64,000 nucleotides of DNA from Actibacterium ureilyticum. Lineage in GTDB: Bacteria; Pseudomonadota; Alphaproteobacteria; Rhodobacterales; Rhodobacteraceae. The notes under the pieces were generated by a model. That model was not told where the DNA came from and searched no databases. It saw nothing but the letters and a program-made list of their open reading frames with translations. Both the position numbers and the translations under genes were made by a program. The stretch spans positions 1 through 64,000 of the forward strand of contig NZ_NSBT01000043.1 in NCBI RefSeq assembly GCF_002285435.1, read 5' to 3'. Every line of letters begins with the position of its first letter. The first letter of the stretch is position 1. Of this stretch, positions 1-9,046 are shown piece after piece.

Positions 1-230
1 CGCGAACAGCAACGGTGCGTTGCGCGCAATAAACAAGCGCAGGGCAAAACTCCTTTGCCGCCTTTAAGATTATCATTCTGTCGGCTATCACCGTTATCGG
101 AGCAAGGCGAACTTCGTCAACACGTTATTATTGTCTTGCTATCATTAATGTTGTTTTGTATCGCTCACGGTGTTGCGACCCCGTGGGCCTGATACTGCAC
201 CCAGGCAGAACAAGGACCCAAGGGAAGGCC

Positions 231-557
231 ATGATAGAAGAAGCCCCGAATGTGGTTACAGAAGGCGGACTGCGCGGCTTGCTCGCCGAGGGCTACCTCA
301 TTGAGGTGGTCTGCAAGGAGAGAGCAGAGAAGCGCCATAACAGTTGGTACGGCTCGTGGGTCATCCGCGCCGTCGCCACTGATGGGCGTGACGATAAGAT
401 GCTCGTCACCAGCCGAAGCGTCCTCAAGCTCCGCGACTTCAAAACCATCGTTGGCCTTGTCAGTTTCTTGGCCGACATGGGCTGTACGACCGCTAGCATC
501 CCACTTGAAGAAGGTGGCCGCGAGCGCCACGCCGCGCCTCCGGTCAAAGGCAGCTGA
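231..557 (+). CDS. Small hypothetical protein leading the T4SS operon
   Basis: This 108-residue protein is not recognised. The ATG at 231 is preferred over upstream in-frame starts because a GGGAAGG ribosome site lies just before it. The product is a mixed-charge soluble protein with no signal peptide or membrane segment. The middle holds a Trp/Tyr pair (NSWYGSWVI), and the C-terminus is Pro/Arg-rich. Its end overlaps the likely start of the transglycosylase gene by about 44 bases, so it is probably the first gene of the transfer operon. A regulatory role is possible but nothing in the sequence shows one. Confidence 0.55.
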   Translation: MIEEAPNVVTEGGLRGLLAEGYLIEVVCKERAEKRHNSWYGSWVIRAVATDGRDDKMLVTSRSVLKLRDFKTIVGLVSFLADMGCTTASIPLEEGGRERHAAPPVKGS

Positions 558-1197
558 CCGCGCGACTGCGCTCGTCGTTGCTTTGGGTACAGGCGTTTGT
601 TCCGCGCCCCCGGCCCTGGCCGACGGTTTCATCTTTTCGGTTGGCCCAGACGGCCAATTGATTTCCTCTTCTCAAGAGGCAAACGGGCGCCTTTTTCTCT
701 TCGCAGAACCTCGCGTTCCTGACGCAACGAGCGAGACAGCGATCCCGGCTCGATCCGCCGCCCGCGCCACCCCAGAAATCCTCCATGCGATCGAGACCAC
801 GGCTCTGCGGTATGCCGGGCATGGTGCGCTGCGTCGCGCAGGGCTTTCAGTCACTGATTGGGCGCTCCTTTACCGGGCCAATATCGAAGTCGAGAGCGCA
901 TACAATCCCGCAGCGCGTAGCCCTGTCGGTGCCATAGGCCTTGGACAGCTTATGCCGGACACCGCCCGCGACCTCGGCGTCGACCCACATGACATTGCGC
1001 AGAACCTCGACGGATCAGCTCGCTACCTGCTGATGATGCTCGACCAGTTCGGTGAGGGCTCTCTGGCCCTTGCGGCGTACAACGCTGGCCCTGAGGCGGT
1101 CACACGCCACGGCGGCATCCCCCCTTTTCGAGAAACCCAAGGGCATGTGGCCCGTGTGACCGCCGTGTTTGAGCGGCTCAGAGGAGATCTTTCATGA
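514..1197 (+). CDS. VirB1-like lytic transglycosylase
   Basis: This is an exported peptidoglycan lytic transglycosylase that would open the murein for the conjugation channel. The SLT fold shows the catalytic Glu context (IEVESAYNP), GAIGLGQLMP and the AAYNAGPEAV motif. A signal peptide is visible around RATALVVALGTGVCSAPPALA. The reading frame stays open back to about 250, but that stretch is the shadow of the preceding gene. The GTG at 514 (or TTG at 505) gives a normal n-region and a 227-residue protein, and the exact start is uncertain. Its stop overlaps the virB2 start (ATGA). It is the first of two transglycosylases in this operon. Confidence 0.8.
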   Translation: MAASATPRLRSKAADRATALVVALGTGVCSAPPALADGFIFSVGPDGQLISSSQEANGRLFLFAEPRVPDATSETAIPARSAARATPEILHAIETTALRYAGHGALRRAGLSVTDWALLYRANIEVESAYNPAARSPVGAIGLGQLMPDTARDLGVDPHDIAQNLDGSARYLLMMLDQFGEGSLALAAYNAGPEAVTRHGGIPPFRETQGHVARVTAVFERLRGDLS

Positions 1198-1508
1198 CAT
1201 CGAGGAAACGTCAAAGCGTGCTCCGCACGCGGGCGATCACCGCGTTCGGCGCGATGGCCCTTATCGTGCTGGCGGGTCCAGCGCTTGCGCAGAGCATCGA
1301 CCTTTCGCCGGTGCAGACCCTTTTGCAAGGCATCGTCGATGCGATCACCGGTCCCTTGGGGATCGTGATCGGAACGCTTGCGCTGATCGGGGTGTTCCTT
1401 TCCTGGCTCTTTGGCATCCTCGACTTTCGTCAGGCGCTTTGGGTCGTGGTTGCAATCGCGGGCATCGCCGCAGCACCCACCATCGTCGCCGCCATCTGGA
1501 CGACCTGA
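1194..1508 (+). CDS. virB2: TrbC/VirB2 family pilin
   Basis: This is the major pilus subunit of the conjugative type IV secretion system. The 104-residue protein has a long signal peptide ending after GPALAQS and two hydrophobic helices separated by a short loop (about residues 50-70 and 75-100), the usual VirB2/TrbC plan. GAGGAG lies upstream and the ATG overlaps the transglycosylase stop, so translation is coupled. The position between virB1-like and virB3 genes supports the call. Confidence 0.9.
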   Translation: MTSRKRQSVLRTRAITAFGAMALIVLAGPALAQSIDLSPVQTLLQGIVDAITGPLGIVIGTLALIGVFLSWLFGILDFRQALWVVVAIAGIAAAPTIVAAIWTT

Positions 1509-1533
1509 GCCGAAGTTTCTGGAGTTCTTGGCC

Positions 1534-1812
1534 ATGGCTGACCAGTCCCGCGTGTTCATCGGCCTTCTCAGGCCACCCAAGCTGATGGGCTTGCCGATCA
1601 TGTACGCCATGGTCTGGCTCTTCGGCTCGACGCTTCTGTTCCTCTGGGTGCAGAGCTGGGTGGTGGCTGTGTTCGCAGGGCTGGCCTGGCCGGCGCTTTG
1701 GAAAGCCGCAGACTGGGATCCGAACTTCCTCGATGTCCTGGTGATCACCTTGCAGGAAACCCCGCCCACGACAAACCGCAAGCTTCATGGGGGTGACAGC
1801 TATGCCCCGTGA
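1534..1812 (+). CDS. virB3: VirB3 family inner-membrane protein
   Basis: This 92-residue VirB3 is a small inner-membrane component that works with the VirB4 ATPase in pilus assembly. The sequence shows the family's FIGLLRPPKLMGLP opening, followed by two adjacent membrane helices. The ATG at 1534 follows GGAG at about 9 bases, and the frame open further upstream lacks VirB3 character. The 3' end overlaps virB4 by 11 bases, as is usual for this gene pair. Confidence 0.9.
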   Translation: MADQSRVFIGLLRPPKLMGLPIMYAMVWLFGSTLLFLWVQSWVVAVFAGLAWPALWKAADWDPNFLDVLVITLQETPPTTNRKLHGGDSYAP

Positions 1813-4186
1813 TGGAGTAGCCGATGACGTGGCCGACGCCCTCGATCCGCTGACGGCACTGCCGGCATGGGTCAAGGGCGAGAAGCGGCTCTCAATGATG
1901 CTGCCTTATGTGAGCCTTGTCACCGACCGGACGATCCGGACGCGCGGCAATGAGCTGATACAGTGCATCCGCCTCGAAGGGGTGAACAGCACCACGAGCG
2001 AGGACGGGCATCTCGACCGGATCGGAGGGTTGCTGGCTGGCATCGTGGCGCAGGTCGGGACCGAGTTCTCATTCTACCTGCACAAGGTCTCGAAAGCGGT
2101 CGATGTGACCCTGCCGCCCGTTCCGGGCGAAGGGTTTGCGGCTGCCGTCGATCAACGCTGGCGCGCGCATCTGGGTCAATCTGGCTTGCGCGACAAGACG
2201 CTGACGCTGACCGTGCTGAAGCGCCCGGAGGCGAGCAGCCGTCTGCCCTTCGGTCTGGGGGCGTCTCGCGCGAGACATGCGGCGGACACGACCCGCCGCT
2301 TGCGCAAGCTCGACGAGGTTGTGGGGTTTCTTCTGACCTCCTTCGATGAGCTGAAGCCCCGCCTGCTGGCCGCAAGCACCGGCGAGCTTCTGGGCTTCCT
2401 CGGTTCACTCAACACGGGCGAGGAGCACCCGCTCTTCCCCCGGTCGCGCCTCGGTGTGATCGCCGAGGACGTAGCCAATACGCGCGTCACCTTCCGCGGC
2501 ACGACCATCGCACTCTCGGACGGTGCCGTGGGCGACAAGCTCGGGGCGATCTTTGCGGTGAAGAACTATCCCGCCAAGACCGACAGCCTGATGCTCGACG
2601 AGTTGAATCTGCCCGTCGACATGGTGGTCACGCACTCTTTTGTGCCGATCAACGCCAACATCATGGCGGGCCGGATCAAGCGGCAGCTGCGGCTAATGCA
2701 GGCCGCCAATGACGGAGCCGTCAGTCTCGCCCAGGAACTGGAACTCGCGCAGGACGATCTGGAATCCAAACGCCTGATCTTCGGCGAGCACCACATGACC
2801 GTAGCTGTCTATGCGCGATCCCAGGCCGCCCTCGACGACATCGCGGCCGAAATCCGCAACATCTCCGCCACTTCCGGGATCAACCTGATCTCGGAGGCCT
2901 TCGGGGCGCGGGCGCATTTCATAGCGCAGCATCCCGGGAACACCGGGGCGCGCAGCCGCAAGGCCGCAATCACGAACCACAACTTCGCCGATCTCGCTAC
3001 CTTCCACCGCACCCCGCTCGGAAAGACAGGGCGGGAAGTCCCCTGGGGCGTGCCGATCACGCTCTTTCCGACACCCGAGCGCAGTGGTTTTCGCTTCAAC
3101 TTCCACGAACAGGGCGCGCCAGATCGCGAGCCCACAGGTGGGCACACGCTGATCCTCGGCCGTCCCGGCTCCGGCAAATCCGTCCTGGCGGCTTTCCTGA
3201 TGACCATGGCACGGCGCGCAGGCGCACGGCTTTTCGTCTTCGACTATCGCGCCGGTATGGAAATGGCCGTCCGCGCGCTCGGCGGCAGCTATTCGACCGT
3301 GCGGGCGGGGCGCCCCACGGGCCTCAATCCGCTCCAGACCGAGATCGACATGCGGGGCCAGGCATGGATTGCTGATTGGCTCGCAAGCCTCTTGGAGCGG
3401 CGCGATCGACCGCTAACCCCGGTTCAGACCAATCGACTGCAGGAAGTCGTGCGCCAGAACGCGAGCGCAGGACATGCTACCTTGCGAAACTGGTCGGATT
3501 TCGCCTCGCTGCTGGTCTCGACCGATGACGAAGGCGATCTCTTCGAGCGTATGCAGGAATGGACGGCCGAGGGTCGCTACGGCTGGATCTTCGGGGCCAA
3601 TGCCGAGGACAGTTTCAGCATCGATGGAGACGTCGCGGGCTTTGACCTCACCGGCATCCTCGATTCCGAGAGCGAGCGGGAACGCATGGCGGTCCTGTCC
3701 TACCTCTTCCGCCGGGTCGAGCGGGTGATCGAGGACCGCAAGCCCACCATCATCGTCATCGACGAAGCATGGAAAGCCCTCGACAACGCCTACTTTGCGG
3801 AGCGACTCAGCAACTGGCTGGTGACCGCCCGCAAGCAAAACGCGGTCGTCGTGATGATGACGCAATATGCCAGCCAGCTCGAGCGCACGCGCACCGGCAA
3901 GACCATCGTGGAAGCGGTGCCGACGCAGGTGCTCTTGCCCAACATTCGTGCTTCCGCCGCTGACTACGCGATGCTCGGCCTGACCGAGAAAGAGCTCGAC
4001 GTGCTTCTGGGCGTCGGCTCGGCCTCGCGGCTCGCGCTTGTACGCGACGACCGTGGTTCCGTCGTGATCGATGCCGATCTCAGCGCGCTCGGCCCGCTCG
4101 TGACCATCCTTGGCGGAATGGAGAAGGGCGAAGCGTTTGTCGGCGCCGATTATCGCGAACGTCCTGATTTCTGGAGAGTGACATGA
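1802..4186 (+). CDS. virB4: VirB4 family T4SS ATPase
   Basis: This is the large cytoplasmic ATPase that powers pilus biogenesis and substrate transfer. Walker A (LILGRPGSGKS) falls near residues 450-460 and Walker B (IIVIDEAWKAL) near 650. The protein is 794 residues, the family's usual size. The ATG at 1802 is chosen because GGGGGTGA lies five bases upstream, although an in-frame ATG at 1787 is also possible. The gene overlaps virB3 at its start and the lipoprotein gene (ATGA) at its end. Confidence 0.95.
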   Translation: MPRDGVADDVADALDPLTALPAWVKGEKRLSMMLPYVSLVTDRTIRTRGNELIQCIRLEGVNSTTSEDGHLDRIGGLLAGIVAQVGTEFSFYLHKVSKAVDVTLPPVPGEGFAAAVDQRWRAHLGQSGLRDKTLTLTVLKRPEASSRLPFGLGASRARHAADTTRRLRKLDEVVGFLLTSFDELKPRLLAASTGELLGFLGSLNTGEEHPLFPRSRLGVIAEDVANTRVTFRGTTIALSDGAVGDKLGAIFAVKNYPAKTDSLMLDELNLPVDMVVTHSFVPINANIMAGRIKRQLRLMQAANDGAVSLAQELELAQDDLESKRLIFGEHHMTVAVYARSQAALDDIAAEIRNISATSGINLISEAFGARAHFIAQHPGNTGARSRKAAITNHNFADLATFHRTPLGKTGREVPWGVPITLFPTPERSGFRFNFHEQGAPDREPTGGHTLILGRPGSGKSVLAAFLMTMARRAGARLFVFDYRAGMEMAVRALGGSYSTVRAGRPTGLNPLQTEIDMRGQAWIADWLASLLERRDRPLTPVQTNRLQEVVRQNASAGHATLRNWSDFASLLVSTDDEGDLFERMQEWTAEGRYGWIFGANAEDSFSIDGDVAGFDLTGILDSESERERMAVLSYLFRRVERVIEDRKPTIIVIDEAWKALDNAYFAERLSNWLVTARKQNAVVVMMTQYASQLERTRTGKTIVEAVPTQVLLPNIRASAADYAMLGLTEKELDVLLGVGSASRLALVRDDRGSVVIDADLSALGPLVTILGGMEKGEAFVGADYRERPDFWRVT

Positions 4187-4398
4187 CCTGTACCATCATT
4201 CGCGGCGTCGTGCTGCTCGGGCTCGGCCTGACCCTGACAGCCTGTGCGCAGCATAACCCCCCGCAAGCCAACTGCTTCAATTTTCGCGAGGCTCCTGCGC
4301 AGGCAGGAACCGCCAACGCCACGATCTCGACCATGGGAGCGGAGGTCACGCGCCGCGACACGGCCTGCGATTTCGTCCTCTTGGGGGCGGGCGGCTGA
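4183..4398 (+). CDS. Small outer-membrane lipoprotein, possibly VirB7-like
   Basis: This 71-residue protein has a short hydrophobic signal and a clear lipobox (LTAC), so the mature form would be anchored by Cys21 or nearby. Two further cysteines (NCF and TACDF) could form a disulfide. It lies between virB4 and the second transglycosylase and its start overlaps the virB4 stop. In VirB systems a small lipoprotein of this kind (VirB7) stabilises VirB9 at the outer membrane. That role is inferred from position and lipobox, not from sequence similarity. Confidence 0.75.
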   Translation: MTCTIIRGVVLLGLGLTLTACAQHNPPQANCFNFREAPAQAGTANATISTMGAEVTRRDTACDFVLLGAGG

Positions 4399-4402
4399 GC
4401 CA

Positions 4403-5569
4403 ATGCGGACCTGGCTTCCTCTCTCGATGATCGGCTTTGCAATGGCAGGTCCCACGGCGGGGCCAGCGGTCGCCCAGGGCGTGCCGACCTTCGATCTGCG
4501 CCTCTTCGCAGAGCGGCAGGCCATCCTTGAGCAGACCGATCGGGACCTGGCACTGCAGCAGGACCGGCTAAGCCGCGAGGAGGAACTGGCCGAAATCGAG
4601 CGCCAGCAACTCGCCTCCCTCGAAGGGCTGATGGATGCCATGTCGCTTGGCGCTGGAGACGTGGCCGGAACCGTGGCGGGGCTCGAGGCGGGGCAGGGGG
4701 CGATTGACGACGTCGAAAGCGCGGCCGCCAGTCTTTATGCGCCCGAGGACACCAATCCAGCGGCAGCGCGGATGTTCGGCGATGCCCGGGAGGGGATCGA
4801 GGAGCTGATCATCCGCGCAGCACGCGACACCCATAGTCTGTCCGGGGTCGGCCGCGCAGGTCTTTCGCTCGTGCAATGGCGCTGTCTCTTGCAGGCGCTG
4901 ATCTGGCAGGAAAGCCGTTTCCAGATCGGGGCACGCTCACCCGTGGGGGCCTTCGGACTTACCCAAATCATGCCCGGTACCGCGGGCGATCTCGGGATCT
5001 ACCCGGCCTATTACGACGATCCCTATCTGCAGGTCACCGGCGGTGCGCGATACCTCGCACAAATGCTGAACATGTTCGATGGCAACATTATCCATGCGCT
5101 CGCCGCCTATAACGCCGGGCCGGGCAATGTGCAGGATTATGGCGGTGTGCCACCCTTCGCGGAAACCCAGCATTATGTCGTGGTGATCCCGCAGCAGTAC
5201 AACAGCTACCTCGCGGCCGTAGGCGGCATCGATGCGCTCGGCACCATCGACCCTGTGCTCCTCGCCAACGCGAGTTTCAGCCTCTCGGCCCATGGCGCAG
5301 GGGTCTATGGCGACTATTCGCTGGTCTCGGTCCGTGCCGCCGCCCTGCGGGTTCAGGACATCATCACCCGCATTGGTGAGACCGAGGATCTCCACGAGGC
5401 CATCGCGCTCAACACCTACGCCCGGGCCGAACTGGCCCGGCTGGTCGCAATCCGGACCCGGATCAAGGCCGCCCGAACCGAGCCACTCAGCGCCGAGCAG
5501 ATCGCCTTGGCGGCAGCCCAGGCTGCCGAGGGGCAATTCATGGATTTTAGTCAGGAGGATTTGCGTTGA
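4403..5569 (+). CDS. Second lytic transglycosylase of the T4SS operon
   Basis: This 388-residue exported protein has a signal peptide ending after GPAVAQ. A Glu/Gln/Arg-rich coiled-coil segment covers about residues 35-75. An SLT transglycosylase domain spans about 155-260, with WQESRFQIGARSPVGAFGL, TQIMPG and AAYNAGPGNV. A helical C-terminal region of about 100 residues follows. The start at 4403 fits the signal peptide, and the frame open upstream to 4244 overlaps the lipoprotein gene. The coiled coil and C-terminal extension distinguish it from the short transglycosylase at the head of the operon and may tether it to the channel. Confidence 0.85.
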   Translation: MRTWLPLSMIGFAMAGPTAGPAVAQGVPTFDLRLFAERQAILEQTDRDLALQQDRLSREEELAEIERQQLASLEGLMDAMSLGAGDVAGTVAGLEAGQGAIDDVESAAASLYAPEDTNPAAARMFGDAREGIEELIIRAARDTHSLSGVGRAGLSLVQWRCLLQALIWQESRFQIGARSPVGAFGLTQIMPGTAGDLGIYPAYYDDPYLQVTGGARYLAQMLNMFDGNIIHALAAYNAGPGNVQDYGGVPPFAETQHYVVVIPQQYNSYLAAVGGIDALGTIDPVLLANASFSLSAHGAGVYGDYSLVSVRAAALRVQDIITRIGETEDLHEAIALNTYARAELARLVAIRTRIKAARTEPLSAEQIALAAAQAAEGQFMDFSQEDLR

Positions 5570-6363
5570 ACCTGCGCCTGCCCCGTTCCCTTTTCGCCGG
5601 TAGCATCGCTCTCGCGCTTGCCCTCAATGTCACCGGACCTGCCAGGGCACAGGGTGTGCCCACGGTGGACACCCAGAACATTGCCCAGGAAATCCGCCAG
5701 CTTCAGCAGATGCTGCAGGATTTCGGTATCCAGACCGATCTTCTGGACAATGCGTTGGAGCAACTGGACATGCTGCAAAGCCAGCTCGATCAGCTGAACG
5801 AGATGTATGCCTCGCTCACCGGGCCGCGCAGCATCCTCGGGCTTGCCATGGGCGGGGACCTCGACACCTTGCTTGAGGCCAACTTCGAAGACATCCCCGG
5901 CCTGATCCGAGGCATCCAGGCGGGCGATTGGAGCGCTCTCATCGGGCCAAATGCCGGGCCCATGCGCACGCAGATGGAACAGGCGCTGGCAAGCGCCGGG
6001 TTCGACGAGGATTCACTCCGCGAGATCGCCACCAGCGGCAATCCGGGCGCCGAAGGCGTGGCCACGCGGGCCACCACAGGTGCTGTGATGTCGGCGGCGG
6101 CGCAGAACAGCCACGCAGAGGCGGAACAGTCTCTCGAACGGGTGGAACGTCTGGTCGAGATGATCCCCGACATGGAAGATCTCAAAGCCTCGATGGATCA
6201 TAACACACGCGTCACGGCGGAACTCGCCATCGCCATGACCCGGATGTGGGAGCTGGAAGCGATCCAAACCCTAGGCGCAGGCAATGCAGGCGTGGTCGAC
6301 GCCGCCACGGTTGCCGAAGAACGCCGCTACATGGACTTCACCTTGCCGGACCTTGAGCCATGA
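5566..6363 (+). CDS. virB5: VirB5-like pilus-tip protein
   Basis: This exported, mostly helical 265-residue protein matches the position and shape of VirB5/TrbJ minor pilins. It has a signal peptide (cleavage near GPARAQG), a long Gln/Leu-rich helix after it, and a C-terminal helix ending in YMDFTLPDL. Translation appears to start at TTG 5566, which overlaps the previous stop (TTGA). AGGAGG lies about nine bases upstream and supports this unusual start. It is followed directly by virB8 with an ATGA overlap. Confidence 0.75.
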   Translation: MNLRLPRSLFAGSIALALALNVTGPARAQGVPTVDTQNIAQEIRQLQQMLQDFGIQTDLLDNALEQLDMLQSQLDQLNEMYASLTGPRSILGLAMGGDLDTLLEANFEDIPGLIRGIQAGDWSALIGPNAGPMRTQMEQALASAGFDEDSLREIATSGNPGAEGVATRATTGAVMSAAAQNSHAEAEQSLERVERLVEMIPDMEDLKASMDHNTRVTAELAIAMTRMWELEAIQTLGAGNAGVVDAATVAEERRYMDFTLPDLEP

Positions 6364-7025
6364 GTGGGGTAGGGGTGATGACTGCGCGCGAACTCGTGGA
6401 AGAGGAACTTGTCTACGGTGCCCTGCGCCGGGAACAGCTTTGGCGGATGATCGGAATTTCCGGGGCTGGCTTTGGCGTATTCGGCTGTTTGACGGCTGCG
6501 GCTGTCGCGCTGATGGTCGAGACGCCGCCTCCCGTGGTTGTCCCCTACGACCCCGCGACCGGGATGGCGCTTCCCAATGCCACGGTTGAAACCGTGTCGC
6601 TCGCCGAACGGCCTGCCGTGATCGAAGCGCAAATCTACCGCTACATTCTCGACCGCGAGACCTATAACCAGCTCGACAACGATCTTCGTGTCCGCCGTGT
6701 CCTCGCGCAGTCTTCCGGGTCGGCCGAGGCCAACATGCGCGCGATGTGGACATCGGGGCAGGACAGCTATCCGCCGACGCGTTACGGGGCTGCGGCCGAG
6801 ATGGCCGTTGAGATCGCATCGATCACCCTTATTGGCGAGAACCGCGCCCAGGTGCGGCTCAGAAAGCGCCTGACAAGCCCGCAAGGGGTACAGGATGGAT
6901 CGTTCACTGCCACGTTGATGTTCGAATTCCGGCCCGAGCGGACCCGCGCGATCGACGATGTCTGGCAAAACCCTTTCGGCTTCACTGTTACCCAATATGC
7001 AATCCGATCGGACCGTTCTGAATGA
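6360..7025 (+). CDS. virB8: VirB8 family core-complex protein
   Basis: This bitopic inner-membrane scaffold protein of the T4SS has a short cytoplasmic N-terminus, one membrane helix at about residues 30-52, and a periplasmic VirB8 domain ending in NPFGFTVTQY, the typical VirB8 C-terminal signature. It has 221 residues. An alternative ATG at 6378 has a better G-rich ribosome site. The ATG at 6360 overlaps the virB5 stop, so either may be used. Confidence 0.9.
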   Translation: MSGVGVMTARELVEEELVYGALRREQLWRMIGISGAGFGVFGCLTAAAVALMVETPPPVVVPYDPATGMALPNATVETVSLAERPAVIEAQIYRYILDRETYNQLDNDLRVRRVLAQSSGSAEANMRAMWTSGQDSYPPTRYGAAAEMAVEIASITLIGENRAQVRLRKRLTSPQGVQDGSFTATLMFEFRPERTRAIDDVWQNPFGFTVTQYAIRSDRSE

Positions 7026-7723
7026 CCCGCACTCCAATCTCTGCGCTGCTGGCCGCCAGTATTCTCGCGTTCGCGGGAACGACTGCTTTGGCCGAAACTA
7101 CGCCCCGTCCAGGTTCTCATGACAATCGCGTGCGCGTCGCGACCTGGACTGAAGGCCAGGTTTACCGTGTCGTCACGACTCTGACCCGCGTCACCACAGT
7201 CGAATTCGGTGAGGGTGAAACCATCCGCTCGATCATCGCCGGTGACACGGTCGGTTTTCAATTCGACGGTGTCCCGGGTGGCCGTGCCTTCGCCATCAAG
7301 CCGACAGCATCTGGCGTCGCCACCAACATCACCGTCTACACCAACCGCCGCTCCTACTACTTCCATGTCGTCGAAGCCCGGGAGACGCCGCATTATGTCG
7401 TGCAGTTCCGCTATCCTGAAAACCGCGTGCACCCCACCAGGGCGGTTGCGGCCGATGCGCCGAATGCGAACTATGCGGTCAGCGCCCGAGAAGAGTTCAC
7501 GCCGACGGCCATCTGGGATGATGGTACCTTCACGTATTTCCGGTTCGCACGGAATGCGCCGGTGCCCGCCATCTTCCGATATTCGAACGGCAGGGAACGC
7601 GCGGTGAACAGCCAAGCCTTGAGTGACGGCGTCATCCGCGTGTCCGGCGTCAACCGACAATGGGTCCTTCGCCTTGGCGAAGAGGTGGTTTGCGTCCAGG
7701 ACGCAGGACAGGCCACATCATGA
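7022..7723 (+). CDS. virB9: VirB9/TrbG family outer-membrane complex protein
   Basis: VirB9 forms the periplasmic and outer-membrane ring with VirB7 and VirB10. The 233-residue product has a signal peptide (AFAGTTALAET). The N-terminal domain shows FGEGE...GDTVGFQF, and the C-terminal beta-rich part shows PTAIWDDGTFTYFRF and VSGVNRQWVLRLG, all family signatures. It overlaps virB8 upstream and virB10 downstream by ATGA junctions. Confidence 0.93.
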   Translation: MTRTPISALLAASILAFAGTTALAETTPRPGSHDNRVRVATWTEGQVYRVVTTLTRVTTVEFGEGETIRSIIAGDTVGFQFDGVPGGRAFAIKPTASGVATNITVYTNRRSYYFHVVEARETPHYVVQFRYPENRVHPTRAVAADAPNANYAVSAREEFTPTAIWDDGTFTYFRFARNAPVPAIFRYSNGRERAVNSQALSDGVIRVSGVNRQWVLRLGEEVVCVQDAGQATS

Positions 7724-9045
7724 CCGAAGGTACGGAAGACCTCGCCGCGCGCCTCGCGGCTCTCGAAGGCTCGACAGGCAAAGCGAAGGCAAGCAAGCGG
7801 CCTGCGCCGCTTGCCGCGATCCTTGGGGTCGTCGGCATCGCGGCAGCAGGCGGTCTGGCATGGGCTGCCCTGCAGCCGTCAGCAGAAGCACCAATGGCGA
7901 CCGCCGCGCCGGAGGAGTTCCAGAGCAGCGGCCCCGGATTCGGAGATCTGGCGCCGATTTCTGCCCCGCAGCCCAGCCAAGCCCCGCCTGCGGACTCAGG
8001 TCCGAGCGAGTCGGAACTCGCCCTGATGGAAAGTCTTGCGACATTGAGAGCGGAACTCGAGGACCTGCGGGCAAGACCGGCCGAGGCCGCGGATAGCGGG
8101 GCGGAGCAGGCGATTGCGGACCTGACGGCGCAAATTGCCACCTTACAGGAAGCATCCGCCGAGGCTCAGCGTGCCCTCGAGCGGCAACTGACCGAGCGGG
8201 ATCGCGAATTGGATCAGCTCCGCATGGACTTGGAACTTGCACGGCTTGCACCACCAGGGCCGACCTCATTGGGACCAAGTGAAGAAGAATTGCGGCTGGC
8301 CGAACTCGAAAGGCGTCGCGCAGCCGAAGCCGAGGCCCGCGCAGAGCGCATCGCGTCTCCTATGATCGCGTTCTCCGGGATGGGCGCGGGTGCGGATAGG
8401 GAGAATACGCTGGAAGCCGCGCGTCTGAATGCAGATGAAGCCTTTGTTCGTTCGGGCGCGCAACCAGCACAGGTGACACGTGCCGAAGTGATCGCGAACC
8501 CATCGAACACGGTTGTTCAGGGCACCATGATTCAGGCTGTGACAGAGACGGCCCTCGACAGCACATTGCCCGGCGCGATCCGCGCCATCGTCTCGGAAGA
8601 CGTCCATTCTTTCGATGGAACGCGTATCCTGATCCCGCGCGGCGCGCGGTTGATCGGGCGCTACCGCTCCGATGTCGCACTCGCCCAATCGCGCGTCATG
8701 GTGGCATGGGACCGGATCATCTTGCCCGATAATCAGACCGTGCAGATCAGCGCCTTCGGTGGAGACGAACTCGGCCGTACTGGCACCACCGGGTTTGTCG
8801 ACACCCGTTTCGCGCAACGCTTCGGCTCCGCCGCGCTGATCTCCTTGATCGGCGCCTTGCCTGCGGCTGCGGCGGGTCAAATCGACAGCGAGGCGGCGGC
8901 CGATGTTGCGAGTGATGTCGGCACCGACCTGCGCGATAGCACGCAAAGCGTGATGCAGGACTATCTGGCGATCCGGCCAGTGATCCATGTCGATCAAGGC
9001 ACGCGGATCACGGTCATGGTCGACCGCGATCTGGAGATATTCTGA
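7720..9045 (+). CDS. virB10: VirB10/TrbI family core-complex protein
   Basis: VirB10 spans both membranes and gates the channel. The ATG at 7720 overlaps the virB9 stop. The 441-residue protein has a short cytoplasmic N-terminus, one membrane helix (about 25-50), a Pro-rich linker, a Glu/Ala/Arg coiled coil (about 100-205) and the conserved C-terminal beta-barrel domain with LIPRGARLIGRYRSDV and AWDRIILPD. The C-terminus ends in the family's VDRDLEI-type strand. Confidence 0.95.
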   Translation: MTEGTEDLAARLAALEGSTGKAKASKRPAPLAAILGVVGIAAAGGLAWAALQPSAEAPMATAAPEEFQSSGPGFGDLAPISAPQPSQAPPADSGPSESELALMESLATLRAELEDLRARPAEAADSGAEQAIADLTAQIATLQEASAEAQRALERQLTERDRELDQLRMDLELARLAPPGPTSLGPSEEELRLAELERRRAAEAEARAERIASPMIAFSGMGAGADRENTLEAARLNADEAFVRSGAQPAQVTRAEVIANPSNTVVQGTMIQAVTETALDSTLPGAIRAIVSEDVHSFDGTRILIPRGARLIGRYRSDVALAQSRVMVAWDRIILPDNQTVQISAFGGDELGRTGTTGFVDTRFAQRFGSAALISLIGALPAAAAGQIDSEAAADVASDVGTDLRDSTQSVMQDYLAIRPVIHVDQGTRITVMVDRDLEIF

Positions 9046-9046
9046 C

